A stretch of DNA of 64,000 nt from assembly GCA_010909165.1 (NCBI GenBank), contig MU008150.1, positions 589,116 through 653,115 of the forward strand. The letters run 5' to 3'. The notes under the pieces were generated by a model. The model saw only the letters and a list, made by a program, of their open reading frames with translations. It did no database searches and was not told the origin of the DNA. Shown piece by piece: positions 46,741 through 57,624 of this stretch. This DNA is from Anthoceros angustus (taxonomy: Eukaryota; Streptophyta; Anthocerotopsida; Anthocerotales; Anthocerotaceae). Positions within the stretch are counted from its first letter, which is position 1. Each line of letters opens with the position of its first letter. Made by a program: the position numbers and the translations under genes.

Positions 46741-46752
46741 CGCTCGATACCA
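46741..46752 (-). promoter_or_regulatory. Primer-binding site
   Basis: Minus strand TGGTATCGAGCG is one base away from the common TGGTATCAGAGC that pairs with the 3' end of initiator tRNA-Met. It lies just inside the 5' LTR. Confidence 0.7.
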
Positions 46753-47345
46753 CTCAAGTAACACCCCTCACTGCTGCCCATGAGGAAGCGTCAAGTCTTG
46801 GCTTCCAGCCGGTCTAGGACCTCGCCAATTCACTCCACAAGAGACTTGCGATTCTCGCTCTCAACCTCACACACGGACTAGGCTCCAAGTAGCCCGTCCA
46901 TCGACGACTCGCAGCCACCTCCTCGGTCTGCTCTTTATTACAAGAATACAACGATGGAATCGGCTATCTCGCCCAAGCTCACGCCCTTGATTCCATGACA
47001 AGCTCACTAGCTAGCTCTCCTGACTCTCTCAACACAAGGCTTGCAGGCGCTGCACTGCTCTCTCAAAGAGTGAGTCCCACTTGTAACTTGTTCCTCAAAG
47101 CCCTTGCTCTAGCCCTTATATATCCTGACCTTAACTAGGCATGTTAAATCTAGGGATTCTTACGGACCACTAATCACTAAGAGTCCTCTCTAGGCTCTTC
47201 ATTTGTGGTCAGAATTCCTCTCTAACAAGAGATTGCATGAAGCATGCAACACATGCATCTTCTTAAGGCAGCTACTAACTTAGCTTTTACCTTTTCAACT
47301 TTTCACCTTTCTACCTTGTTTCACTAGTGCCGTTACTCGACTAAT
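46753..47345 (-). repeat. Long terminal repeat (5' LTR on the minus strand)
   Basis: Partner of 39038-39592. Includes an extra roughly 30 bases at the inner end (with 'aacacccctcactgc') that the other copy has lost or altered. Confidence 0.85.
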
Positions 47346-48382
47346 CAAATGGAAACATAAGCTTCTACAATCGATTTGACTAATCGAATCGAAACATGGT
47401 CGCTTCTATGTGTGTGCGGCGGCTTAGCGAGGCAATTCGACTAATATGCGAAAATATAAAAGCGATGAAAGTTAAAAGTTATTTTTTTGCTAGTTAGGGT
47501 TCATTAAGTGCATTAGGTTCATTAGGGTTCAATAGTTATCTTCATTAGGGTTTATCTTTTAATACATTTGGGTTCATTAGGGTTTGTCTTATGGTACATA
47601 TTGGTACATTAGGTAGATAGGGATTCGATCACCGTATCTCCATGTCCCGATTGATAGTCACTTGGATGCGGATCAAACTTGTTGACCAAGGGCTCTTTGT
47701 TATTGGACAACGAAAAGGAGAAGATAATCTTTATGTATAGAACCTTTTTTATCACTTCTTTATGTTCTCTATTTTGATAGAATTGATAATTCTACAGCCA
47801 ATTTTTAATTTGTGGCAAGCATTCAAGAGAAGAAGTCTATTAACAAGTGACTGTTAATCCTTACCTAACTCTTTGAAATAAATAGTGGTCTAGCCCAATG
47901 ATAGTTATTCAAGTTATTTTAAGAGTGTGGTCGAGGTGTAGCTCATGTTTTCATGGTTTATTTTTCATTATTTAAATATCTTCCTTGTTTTTATTTTTCT
48001 CATAATTATTATATAGTTCTTCTTATATTTTAGTATTAGTTAGAGTCAGTTAATAATAGAATCATTACTTTAGTATCTTGTGATATAAACTCATATTAAT
48101 AATCAATAACTAGTTAATGTGATATTAGATAGCGTTATTTTGTTTTCAAGAAGGGTAGTTCAGTACTCATCCTTTATCGTAAGAAATATAAATCATTATT
48201 TCTTTCTCAGGCTTCCTTCACTTAGGTACTTGGCACTCATGTACTTTATTAACAATCATTTAAATAATACTTCCTTTATTATTTTCTTTTACTTTATTAA
48301 CAATAATTTAAATAATGCTTCCTTCGTTTTTTCTTTCGCATCCGTGGTCAATACAACTTGGTAGTTAACAACTTGTACACTG
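47346..48382. other. AT-rich spacer with short repeats
   Basis: Begins with repeated 'gactaatcgaat'-like words (47336-47450), followed by several 'ttcattagggtt' words (47505-47595). No gene was seen before the PPR remnant. Confidence 0.45.
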
Positions 48383-50098
48383 GTGTGCCTTGGTGCAGTA
48401 ACCAAGAGCATCCACTCACCCCATCTAAGTACCGATGTGAGCGAAGGATGCTTAATAAACGGCGTTCTTATAAATGTGTATCCATTTGGCCTCGCACCCG
48501 GGTTCAATTTCAATAGTTTACTGGACATGCACTCGAAGTGCGGGAACATTAAGGATGCGCAACGTGTTTTGAACAATTTCCCTATCAAGGATGTGGTATC
48601 CTGGAATGCGATGATTGCTGGATATGCTCAGGAGGAGAAAATGGGTCAGGAAGCCCTCCGCCGTTATGAGGCTATGCAAGAAGAAGGTGAAGTTGCTCCT
48701 AACGCAGTAACATTTATCTGCATGTTGCAAGCATGTTCAAGTCTGGGTGTCTCAGGGTTACAGAAGGGAAGGCAGCGACACGTGCAACTTGTGGACCGTG
48801 GACTCAGAGCTGACGTTGTTTTGGGTGGCAGCTTGGTCAACATGTACGTTAAGTGTGAGAGCCTAAATGATGCGCAGTGGGTGTTTAACAGACTTCACGA
48901 AAAAAATGTCGTGACTTGGACTGCCATGATCACAGGGTATGCACAGCAAGAGGGTTTGGGCCTGGAAGCCCTTCACAGTACTATGTCGAAAGAGGTTATA
49001 CTTGCGACTGCTGTGACTTATGTTTGCCTCCTGCAGGCCTGTGCAACAGCGGGTGCCACAGCCATACGGAAGGGGAAACAGCTTCATGCACAGATTGAAG
49101 ATAGATACTGATGTAGCTGTTAGTGGCAGCCTGGTAAACATGTATACAAGGTGTGGGCAGTTGAAGGATGCACAGAGGGTATTTGACAGTCTTTGTGGCA
49201 AAGTGTGGCAACTTGGAATTCCCTGATTGCAGGATATTTTACAGCACGAGGGCTTGTGCCAGGAAGCCCTTTTTCTTTACACTAAAATGCTGGAAGGAGG
49301 CATTGCTGTTCCCGATTCTGTGACCTTTGTGTGCCTCTTTCAGGCATGTGCTATGGGGTGTGTGTCAGCTTTATACATGAAACAACTTCATGCAAAGATT
49401 GAAGAGCAGGGACTTCAGGCTGATATGGTGGTGGGTGGCAGCTTGGTAAACATGTACGCAAAGTGTGTGGGACACTTAGAAAAAATTTTATGGACTCATT
49501 GAGAAAAGTGTGATCACTTAGAATCATATGCACAGCAAGAAGGGAGGGCCACGGAAGCTCCTTGCCTGCACAACAAGATGCAGGAAGAAAGTGGTGTTGT
49601 TCCTGATGCAGTAACATTTGTTTGCATCCTGCAGGCATGTGCAACTGTAGGTGATTCAGCTGTAGAGAACGGATTGCAGGTACAGGCGCACATCAAAGAG
49701 AGGAACCTTGAAGCTTACTTGTGAAGTAAAAGTCTTTGCATAAGGGACGAACTGTTCATGCTGAAGCTTTTCGAAGGGGTTATGGATCAAATGTATTCGA
49801 GGGCAACTCTCTGATCCACATGTATGCCAGGTGTGGGAGCATGGAGGACGCTCAACAGGTGTCTGATGGCTTGCTGGAGCGGAATGTGATCTCCTGGAAC
49901 GCTATGATGGCAGGATATGCTCTGCAACGCCAGGTGAAGAAGTCTCTGCAACGCCAGGTGAAGAAGTCTCTGCAACTCTATGCCCAGATGCAGGAACAAG
50001 GGATCAGACCAGATGTGTGGACCTTTTCCACTGTGCTCACAGCATGTGGTGGCCCTGCGGAACTAGAAGAACTCAGTTCACGATGGGCAGCGGATTAA
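48383..50098 (+). pseudogene. Pentatricopeptide-repeat (PPR) gene, frame-broken
   Basis: PPR proteins bind organellar RNA, one repeat per base. Repeats of the PLS type are clear: 'NSLLDMHSKCGNIKDAQRVL', 'DVVSWNAMIAGYAQEEKMGQ', 'SLVNMYVKCESLNDAQWVFN', 'VVTWTAMITGYAQQEGLGLE', 'SLVNMYTRCGQLKDAQRVFD', 'NSLIHMYARCGSMEDAQQVS' and 'VISWNAMMAGYALQ'. They lie in at least four frames with stops between (near 49100, 49215, 49500 and 49720), and some repeats are cut short. A 21-base duplication near 49930-49970 repeats 'LQRQVKKS'. No ATG with a targeting sequence and no E/DYW tail were found. Some breaks may be sequence faults, but missing repeat pieces point to decay. Confidence 0.8.
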
Positions 50099-51394
50099 GG
50101 CAATTGCTCGACAGGAGGGGAGGAAGGCTAATGATGCTGAAATCATGATTTGGAGGACCAATGCAAGCTCGACAGCTTGACATGGTCTTGGATACCTTAC
50201 ACTGCAAAGACCAGCACAGCGTGGAGAACAGTTATTTTCTTCTTCTGAAGACATGTATCAGAACTAAGTCCATTGCTGTATTTAGCTGTGATCAAGAGAA
50301 CTGAATGTGGCAAGGTATGTCCGCCCGCCAGCTTGCCAATGACCCGAATTGGTCAATTCAGAGAGGCCAAGTGAATATTCCAAAGCGAAGGCCTAATGAT
50401 CAAAAGCACTGGTCTAGTCTAAATCTGCAAACCCAACAACCGTACAAAATTCTCTTTCAAAGGAAAGAGGTCGAGTTCGAGCAAGGTGCAACACTTTCCG
50501 GTACATTGTCTGCAAAAGTGTCTTCCCCTGATGGTCAGCTTCATCTCTCCGACTTGTTTGATGTCGCTAAAATCCTGTATCTCAGACATTGAAGTATCCC
50601 TCTCCGCATGTGAAAGATCTTCAGCTTCACCTGCCCCGGTCGAGAGTGGGTGGGTTCACTTGCAGTGATGGCTACTCCTATGGCCAGACGGGCCAGGGTG
50701 CTCCCTTCCACCCATTCTGCAATCTCTCGTTTCCGTTCTCAGGCGACTCATTCTTGTGAGCCACTTCCAGAACCACAATTGGGCAACATCGCACGGCCTC
50801 TCGATCGGGCACCATACTGCGATCGGGCTCTTTTTTTTATCTTTTGCCCAACTTCATGTCTCAACTCCCCAATAAAAACTTCATCAATAACAGTAGGATC
50901 ACATTATAATCAGGCAAATGTGCTACCCTCTCATCATCTAGAGTAGGGCTGGGCTCCCATGTTAAGCGCCTGTCAGACCGTTGGCCTGTCAACCACTCCT
51001 CAAACAATGCCTCTGATACATCATCAGCAACCAAATATAGGCCCTTGTTCCATGTGCATCCGTGTGGGCTTGTGTATTATCTCGAATGGTTCTCGCCAAG
51101 CCTGTATCCAAGTCTATGTATCAAACATCAAACATATGTGATTGTGAAGCGAAAGTGACACAGCGCTCTAAAGGGCTCGGAGGAAAACGCAAGTACTTTA
51201 ACAGTTTCTTCTTCATAATCCCATCGCCGTATTGATCGCGAAAACCATGTCACAAGCATTGCACAAAGCTCACGACCCTTACAACCCAACAACCTACTAG
51301 TAGGGGCGCGGACATTCAAGGATCCACATACAAAGGCAGACAAAGCTCACATTGGCAATGGAACCCTACCACAGGACTTGATCAATACAAATAT

Positions 51395-51525
51395 CGGCGA
51401 ACCATGAAGTGCGGTCAAGCGCGATGGAGCTACGAACCATGAAGTGCACCAACGCTTAGCGATGGAGCTATTGTACGAACCATGAAGTGCACCAACGCTT
51501 AGCGGTGGAGCTATTGTGCAAGTAT
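51395..51525. repeat. Tandem repeat, about 2.5 copies of a roughly 50-base unit
   Basis: Units share 'cgaaccatgaagtgc', 'aagcg' or 'acgcttagcg', and 'tggagcta'. The last two copies differ by few bases. Confidence 0.8.
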
Positions 51526-51714
51526 TTAGGATTTGAAGTGATAAAGATTATCTTAAGCAAGTGTTGGAAGGAAGTGTTTAGGATTTATGGTTCATCAAAT
51601 ATGAAAAGTATAAAATAACAAGTACATACAGGTTTGTGTGCATGCTTTTTATTACTATATATAATTTTTTCTTTTACTGAATATAATTTTTTTATTGTAC
51701 GAATTGTTTTAGAG

Positions 51715-51905
51715 GCAAAACCTGCTCAAGGAAGTCAAATGGCCTACTATTTTACAGGCAAAACTTGCGCAAGGAGGTCAAATGGCCTACTATTTTACGG
51801 AAGGAGGTCAAATGGCCTGCTATTTTACAGGCAACCTGCACAAGGAGGTCAAATGGCCTACTGTTTTGCAGGCAAAACCTGCGCAAGGAGGTCAAATGGC
51901 CTGGA
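51715..51905. repeat. Minisatellite, about four copies of a roughly 53-base unit
   Basis: The words 'aggcaaaacctgc', 'gcaaggaggtcaaatggcct' and 'ctattttac' recur in order. One unit is shortened to about 29 bases. The frame stays open through the array, but the encoded repeat is not a known protein. Confidence 0.85.
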
Positions 51906-52512
51906 ACTATGTCCGCACCTTGTGCACACGAGTGACGTGTTTTGAGTTAGGGATAGAAGCATGGCGAGTTACAAGCAGCTGAAGTACGCAGTTAGGTCTG
52001 CTGTAACTGGGAAGCAACCTTTTGCAAGACAAGGTGCCTCTGCACATGCACTAGTCTCATGATAGGGTTCATATCTTTAGCAACGAGCTCAGAAGCTTGC
52101 GCTTATCAGCCAGCATCGATGTAGGGGTGTACATCAGCTTCTTTTGGTAGCATCAACACTTAGTTGTCGCGTGATCCTGTGACCCATGTTTGGTGGCAGT
52201 CTCATTGTGAAAGCTCTGGTTTCTGGTGTTTTCAAAGAGGGCAGTGGAGTCTGCCACATGAGAACAGGCAGAAGCATTTTGCGTCTCCGTCTGCGTCTGG
52301 GAGCAGAGCTCAACACAGCCTAGCCACAGAGGTCTTCGAGACGTATGCTGCATAGTCTGGGGAATCGGTGGAGCGGGAGGTTCCATATGCCAGACTAGGT
52401 ATAGAGCGGGGCACCGCGGAGGGTGGAGGTGTTATCGTCAGGGGCAGCGAGGAGCAGCACATGACGTGCAAAGTTTAATTTTTTTAAATTATGTGTCCAT
52501 GCGTAGCCGTGG

Positions 52513-52583
52513 GCACCGGTGGTCTAGTGGTAGAATAGTACCCTGCCACGGTACAGACCCGGGTTCGATTCCCGGCCGGTGCA
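52513..52583 (+). tRNA. tRNA-Gly (anticodon GCC)
   Basis: A 71-base cloverleaf: acceptor GCACCGG pairs with CCGGTGC, followed by discriminator A; D arm with TGGTCTAGTGGTAG (A box); anticodon loop TGCCA with anticodon GCC; T arm with GGGTTCGATTCCC (B box). There is no intron and no encoded CCA, as in nuclear tRNA genes. Confidence 0.97.
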
Positions 52584-52599
52584 CCTCACTTGAGTGGAC

Positions 52600-52925
52600 A
52601 AATATTGGCCCTTTTTTCGTACAAGGGTTTCCTGCTCAGTTGTAGCCAAGTGCAGGAGGTCGCGAGTTCGAATCTCGCAATGCGGAGGGATCCATTATTC
52701 CTACTCTTCTTTTCTACTTCTATCCATCCCATTACTCCTCTTTCATTTTTGTTTAGTCCTCCCACCTTTTTTCTCTAATCTTAATGTATTATTTTTTAAA
52801 CATTGGGGGGCCTAGTCCCCCCTGACCCGGGGCGTTCTAGAGGGTTGTTTCTGCCCATCGCCCCAGTGTAGATCGGACTTCCCATCTTTGTACATTTATA
52901 AAGTCGTCATGTTTATTTTATTTTT
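52600..52925 (+). mobile_element. SINE-like element, copy 2, with tRNA-related head
   Basis: A tRNA-like head (about 52625-52685) has 'ctgctcagttgtagcc' (A-box-like) and 'gcgagttcgaatctcgc' (B box). A pyrimidine-rich body follows, then the 3' module shared with 24739-24840 and a T/A-rich end. It starts within 50 bases of the tRNA-Gly gene, but its head is not a copy of that tRNA. No clear target duplication was seen. Confidence 0.6.
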
Positions 52926-54648
52926 TACTAGGTTTGTTTTCTTTTACTTTTATCCTTATAACACTCGAAAGTTTTCTTCGTTTTTTTCTTGGAGCTCAAA
53001 CTACACCTTGGCCAATGGAGCCACTTGAAGTTCCACCTCCGTGATTTATCTTTGATTATGATCTTTGAACAAATCTCAAGTGTTTAGACTTGAATTGCAT
53101 GATACATTCAGGCTTGAATTGCCTAAAACGTTTAGACCTAAATCTAAGCTTGAAATGATTTACACATGCACATGAATCGATCAAGCTAACATTAAGTTGT
53201 GCTTAAAATGAATATAAGCTCCATCCATTCATCTCAGCCTCTGCTGATTCCTCCAATGCAATGAACCATATATGAACCTTCCTCCAATGCAATGAACCAT
53301 ATATGAACCAGTAGCACTCGATCACTGATGTCCTAAGGTGTGATTGGGGGTTTGAATTTAGAATGGGGAAGGAAGGAAGTAAGAGGAACATGACCCAGTT
53401 AGTGACTAGATCGTGAAGTCATGAGGCCACATTCGAAACAATGGTGTCATTGCAAGAATTGGCATGGCGGTATGACATCTTGCATACTGCCACCACAACT
53501 TGTAGAATCGGCATCGACTTCACACTGCTACAAATCCTCTCAAAACATGCACCATCTCCTCGATCTTGCAAGTGCTACCTCTTAGGCCCGAATTAGTTCA
53601 TATGCATATTGATTTAAGCTTGATTTAGATTGGCCTTAGGCAATTGAATCAATCAAGCCGATCGCAACGGATCGACCACGGCTTTCTTTGGGGCAAGGCT
53701 CGCTCTAGCTCCTCCATGCGCGGGCGGGCTCCACGGCGATAACTCAAAAATTGAGGTAGTGCAAAATCGCCATACTATCCTCTTACTCATCTACCATATC
53801 TATCAAATGTCATTGGTTTTCCTTTGTATAAATGTCATCAAACTTATTTGCATCGTTACACATAGTATGTAGCATACCAATCTAAATCACCAAAAGTTGG
53901 AGGAAAACATTTGTGTGGAGCAGAAAACTTTGTGGAGCTGGCCCACCACCTAGCTTGGGGCACCTAGGTGAAGGTCTAGCTTTGCCCTAGTTCGGTTTTC
54001 GTTTTAAGGAGCTCAAGTTGGGCCAGTCGACCGTTATTTTCTAATTTATTTGTTTTTTTTATTGCGGCTAGACCACTAACCAAACCTGATCGGAGGATTG
54101 CCATCGGAATCATGGTTCATGATAAAAAAATAACGCCTAGATCATGGTTTATGATAAAAATAACGCCTTAGATCATAATTTACGATAAAAACAACGCCTA
54201 GAAATAAGCGATCGATGCATTTGACCGAGGACGGCCCAACAACCGCGCATGGACTGATGAGCCTAGGTGAGATTTTAGCTAGCTTCAGGCACCAAGTTGG
54301 AGCTCTAAGCCAGGTGATGCGCCACCTCAGCACCCAAAAAAAGGGGTCCACAAGACGTTTTCCGCATAAAAGAAAAAAGGTTACAAGAAGTTTTCTCTGT
54401 ATGCCATAATAGTATTAGAATGAATTACTCAATAAATAATATAAACAAAAGTAAAAAATACTAATAATAGTGAGAGAATATTGAAAGAAGTCTAGCACTC
54501 AAAGGGAAACCGGTGTACCGGTGTACCCTGAGATTGAAACGGAACGGGGACTGACTCTGTTTAAAAGGTGCCCCGTGTGGAAACCTGGGCGGAATTCAGT
54601 GAATCTCGCAGAAGGAAGCCTGATCGGAGGGAGGAAGTGAAGGGAGAG
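52926..54648. other. AT-rich spacer with small duplications
   Basis: No conserved frame. A 31-base direct duplication ('cctccaatgcaatgaaccat') lies at 53251-53310, and three copies of a 33-base AT-rich unit ('gataaaaataacgcctag') at 54119-54202. The last 100 bases should be the OST3/OST6 leader and promoter. Confidence 0.5.
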
Positions 54649-55660
54649 ATGTGGAGGACGGCTTTGGTTGTGGCGGCCTTGCTGCTAGCGGCCCAGGCGT
54701 TTGCCGCGGCCGAGAGCAATGACGATCGCATTGCGGATCTGTTACTGCAGCAGGAGCAGGCGGCGGACGGCGTGATCCGGCTGGATGATGGCGGCCTGAG
54801 GAGGTTTGCGATGCAGCCTGAGGGCCGGCCGTACTCGCTCATCTTCTTCTTCGATGCGCTGCAGCTGCGGGAGAAGACGGAGCTGAAGCTGGAGGAGTTG
54901 AGGCGGGAGTTCGGTCTGGTCGCCACATCCTATGCCAAGCACAACCAGGACCAGCCGGCGGCTTCCAAGGTTTTCTTCGTGGACATGGAGTTCAAGCAGA
55001 GTCCCGGGAGCTTTGCCTTGTTCGGAGTGAACTCGCTGCCGAGCATCCGGCACCTGCCCCCGGGTAAGGTGGAGCTGAAGCAGAGCCATGCCGCGGAGCC
55101 AGGGGACATGTCCCGGGCTGCAGATAGCATCGCGGCGTTCGTGGAGGCGCGCACCGGGTTCAGGTAGGGCAAATTCAGCGGCCGCCGCTGGTGTCGCGGC
55201 AGATGATTGTTCTGGCGGGAGGATTGCTGGTGGCCGCTCCTTCGTGGCGAAGATGCTTATGGCGCCGAACTCGCCGCTGCATGAGCGGGAGGTGTGGTGC
55301 GGAGGGGCGCTCTTGATCTACTTCTTCAGCGTCTCCGGCGGCATGTTTAACATCATCCGCGGGATGCCGCTCTTCATGCCGGATCGGAGCAATCCCGGGA
55401 AGCTGCTGTTCTTCTACCAGCAGTCTGGCATGCAGCTCGGAGCTGAGGGCTTTGTGGTCGGATTCCTCTACACTCTTGTCGGGGTTACTGTGGCTGCCGT
55501 GAGCCATTTCGTCGTCCGGCTCAGGTCCAGGATGGTGCAGCGGACTGTCATGGTGGTCGGCATGACAGTCTGCTTCTGGGCCGTCCGGGCAGTCATGTTT
55601 TTGGACAATTGGAAGACAGGTTACCAGATTCATGCATATTGGCCCTCCCGTTGGACATAG
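54649..55660 (+). CDS. OST3/6: Oligosaccharyltransferase subunit OST3/OST6
   Basis: Subunit of the ER oligosaccharyltransferase that N-glycosylates nascent proteins. The ATG at 54649 is chosen because it starts a good signal peptide ('ALVVAALLLAAQAFAAAE'). The lumenal thioredoxin-like domain has 'YSLIFFFDALQLREKTELKL', without a CxxC, and 'FALFGVNSLPSIRHLPPGKV'. Four membrane helices follow: 'MIVLAGGLLVAA', 'GALLIYFFSVSGGMFNIIRG', 'GFVVGFLYTLVGVTVAAVSH' and 'VMVVGMTVCFWAVRAVMFLD', ending 'NWKTGYQIHAYWPSRW' at 55660. No intron was found. Frame slips near 55166 and 55240 split the lumenal and membrane halves; each needs one extra base. A dead gene is unlikely given the conservation on both sides. 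Confidence 0.93.
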
Positions 55661-55881
55661 GCTGAAAGAAGGTATCGTCGTACATAATCGGTTCGTACTA
55701 GGTGGGTAGCATGGTAGGCAGAGAAACCATAAGATAACTATGGCTGAGGTCCGAAGTGCGTTCAGGTGAATACCCAAAGGAGGGCTCCGCTGGGTTAAAC
55801 TGATCTTAAGTTCATAGGTAGAAGGTACCCAATAACGGGAATTTGTTGTCTCAGAATTAAGGAGCTGGCCAAAGAATGTCC

Positions 55882-57624
55882 CTATTCGCTGATGACCCCC
55901 GATACCCAAGGCACGACAGTCGGAGCTTTTGGGTGGGATGAGCGGTACTCCTCGCTGTACGTACCTTTAAAATTCAGCTTTGGTTCCAACGCCTGCAGAG
56001 GACAACAGCCGTTTGCGTCAACGCAGAGTATTGGAATTCGTGTCGCCGGGAAATGGAAAGTAAGCTTGAACGACAGGACCAACCTGTTTCAACCAGCATT
56101 CATGATGTTTGTGTTCATATATATCTGGGGAAAAACAACCCTCCTCTGAAGGACAGTACACCCATATGTTGCATTTCAGTTCACCGTCCTTGGCATTTCT
56201 TGCCTGATCATGACATGCTTGACAGCAATCTGCTGCGGTATCTGTTGGATGTGTGAGACCCCATCTCACAGCCAACCCGTCATAATCTGTGTGGTATTCA
56301 GGATTACATCCTTTTGCAAAAGGCTTGCCGGTCTCAGTGGCCCCTCTGCATATGGCCAGGCCGCAGCTTCAGTCATGCCGGATATCACACCTAGCACAAA
56401 ATAGAAGGAGGTGCATGCGAGCTTACCCATCTCGACATCCTTCTGTTTGACTTGGGCACTTTCGTCCTCAGCGTCCTCCAGAACAGCTCCATGCACTGGA
56501 TCCCAGCCGACCTCCACTTTCTTCACAGCCTCTGCTCAGGTGATCCCCATTCACAGATTTGCAAACATGTAGCCCACAGCCCTTAAGTTGCTACTACTGC
56601 AACGCCAAAGTGTCTGCAGACAGTCCAAAGAATGAAGCTATGACTGAAAGCCTGCAATCCCAGGTGCACATCTTTCGATGCACTGCCAATCAGTCACACC
56701 GCAGCAAGTTCTGGGTCACACCTGAGCTGGCCCCTAGCTTTCTCTTCAGCCCGTTGCTGAGACTTTTCCGCCATTCTTCAAGCTACAGAGTGACACAGCA
56801 AAGGCGCTTAGGTTTCACGCAACGACCTTCCAATAAGTACAGGGCAGAGAACCTCAGGAGGGATTGAAGAAGACAGGGATGACAGACTGAAGGAACCAAC
56901 CTTGCTGGCTACTCTGGTTGTTCGAATTCTTTAGCTCTTTAACCCTTTCTGCAAGTTCAGCGGCGACCTTCTGTCTGGCGTAACCTGCCTCACTGTCGCG
57001 TGCAGCCTTGTCATCAGACTCAGCTTTTATCTCCTTAACCTAGTAGAGAACGGAAGAGGCAATCGTGAGGAGACCATGTGAAATGCACACCTCAAAGAGA
57101 CCACGTGAAATGCACCCCTCAAAATAATAAACTGGAGCCAGACAAGCAAAAGTCAGCCACATTGAAGTCATCGGCAGGCAGTACTATACCCTTTGTATAA
57201 GCGCATGCGGCACTGCTTTCAATCGCGCCGCATGAAGTTCTCTGATGTCTTTCTCTTCAGCTTCAGTTTGCAACACTGCATATCGAGAAGCAAACCTCCG
57301 TCAAATACAGAAAAACCCTACCAAATCGAATACAGCCGCCTTCCAACACACCAATCCAGCACAATCCAAACCTGAATCCAAAAACTGTACAACCAACCCT
57401 AGCCGCGCCAAGCATCACCAACACCAGCCAAGCATCCAAATTCCACCTCCACTTCCATCCTACCCGATCCTGCTCCCCCTGCATGCAGACGCATGCACCC
57501 ACATACCATCGCTCGATTCCTGCAACGTCCAGCTCTGCATAGACGGCCGATGGAAATAAACCGGACTGAGCAGAGAATGCAACATGACAAGCGCGGCCAC
57601 CACATTCCCTCCGCACACCACCAT
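55882..57624 (-). CDS. Membrane-anchored coiled-coil protein with PAN/Apple-like domain
   Basis: I recognise the layout but not a name. The ATG at 57624 gives a signal-anchor-like start 'MVVCGGNVVAALVMLHSLLS'. Later exons are coiled coil: 'EAEEKDIRELHAARLKAVPH' (57200-57255), then 'KAESDDKAARDSEAGYARQK' and 'VAAELAERVKELKNSNN' (56930-57040). A Cys-rich PAN/Apple-like module follows at about 56080-56240: 'DCCQACHDQARNAKDGELKC' with 'NIWVYCPSEEGC' and 'ECWLKQ'. The last exon reads 'ALEPKLNFKGTYSEEYRSSH' and 'VPWVSGVISE', stop at 55882. Exons between 56260 and 56900 are not fully traced. It may be an ER or Golgi lumenal protein; it is tail-to-tail with OST3/OST6. Confidence 0.65.

Larger units (their letters stand above)
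39038..47345 (-). mobile_element. Ty3/Gypsy LTR retrotransposon, interrupted and non-functional
   Basis: Two long direct repeats (39038-39592 and 46753-47345) enclose minus-strand remnants in the order gag, zinc knuckle, protease, reverse transcriptase, RNase H, integrase, which is the Ty3/Gypsy order. A primer-binding site (46741-46752) and a purine tract (39593-39605) sit at the expected inner borders. The reverse transcriptase is split by a 2.67 kb element with terminal inverted repeats (41613-44281). Every coding part is broken by many small insertions and deletions, so no complete polyprotein is present. Confidence 0.9.
50099..52512. other. Spacer with minisatellites, no supported gene
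   Basis: A 95-residue plus-strand frame at 50305-50592 has ordinary composition but no family I recognise and is not called. The rest is low in coding signal. Two tandem repeats are listed separately. Confidence 0.4.

Noticed and set aside
47505-47595. Telomere-like words (TTCATTAGGGTT)
   Set aside because: The words are irregular and do not form the plant TTTAGGG array; too few and too varied for an interstitial telomere.
50305-50592. A 95-residue plus-strand frame
   Set aside because: No family match, and no splice or promoter context; left as unassigned spacer.
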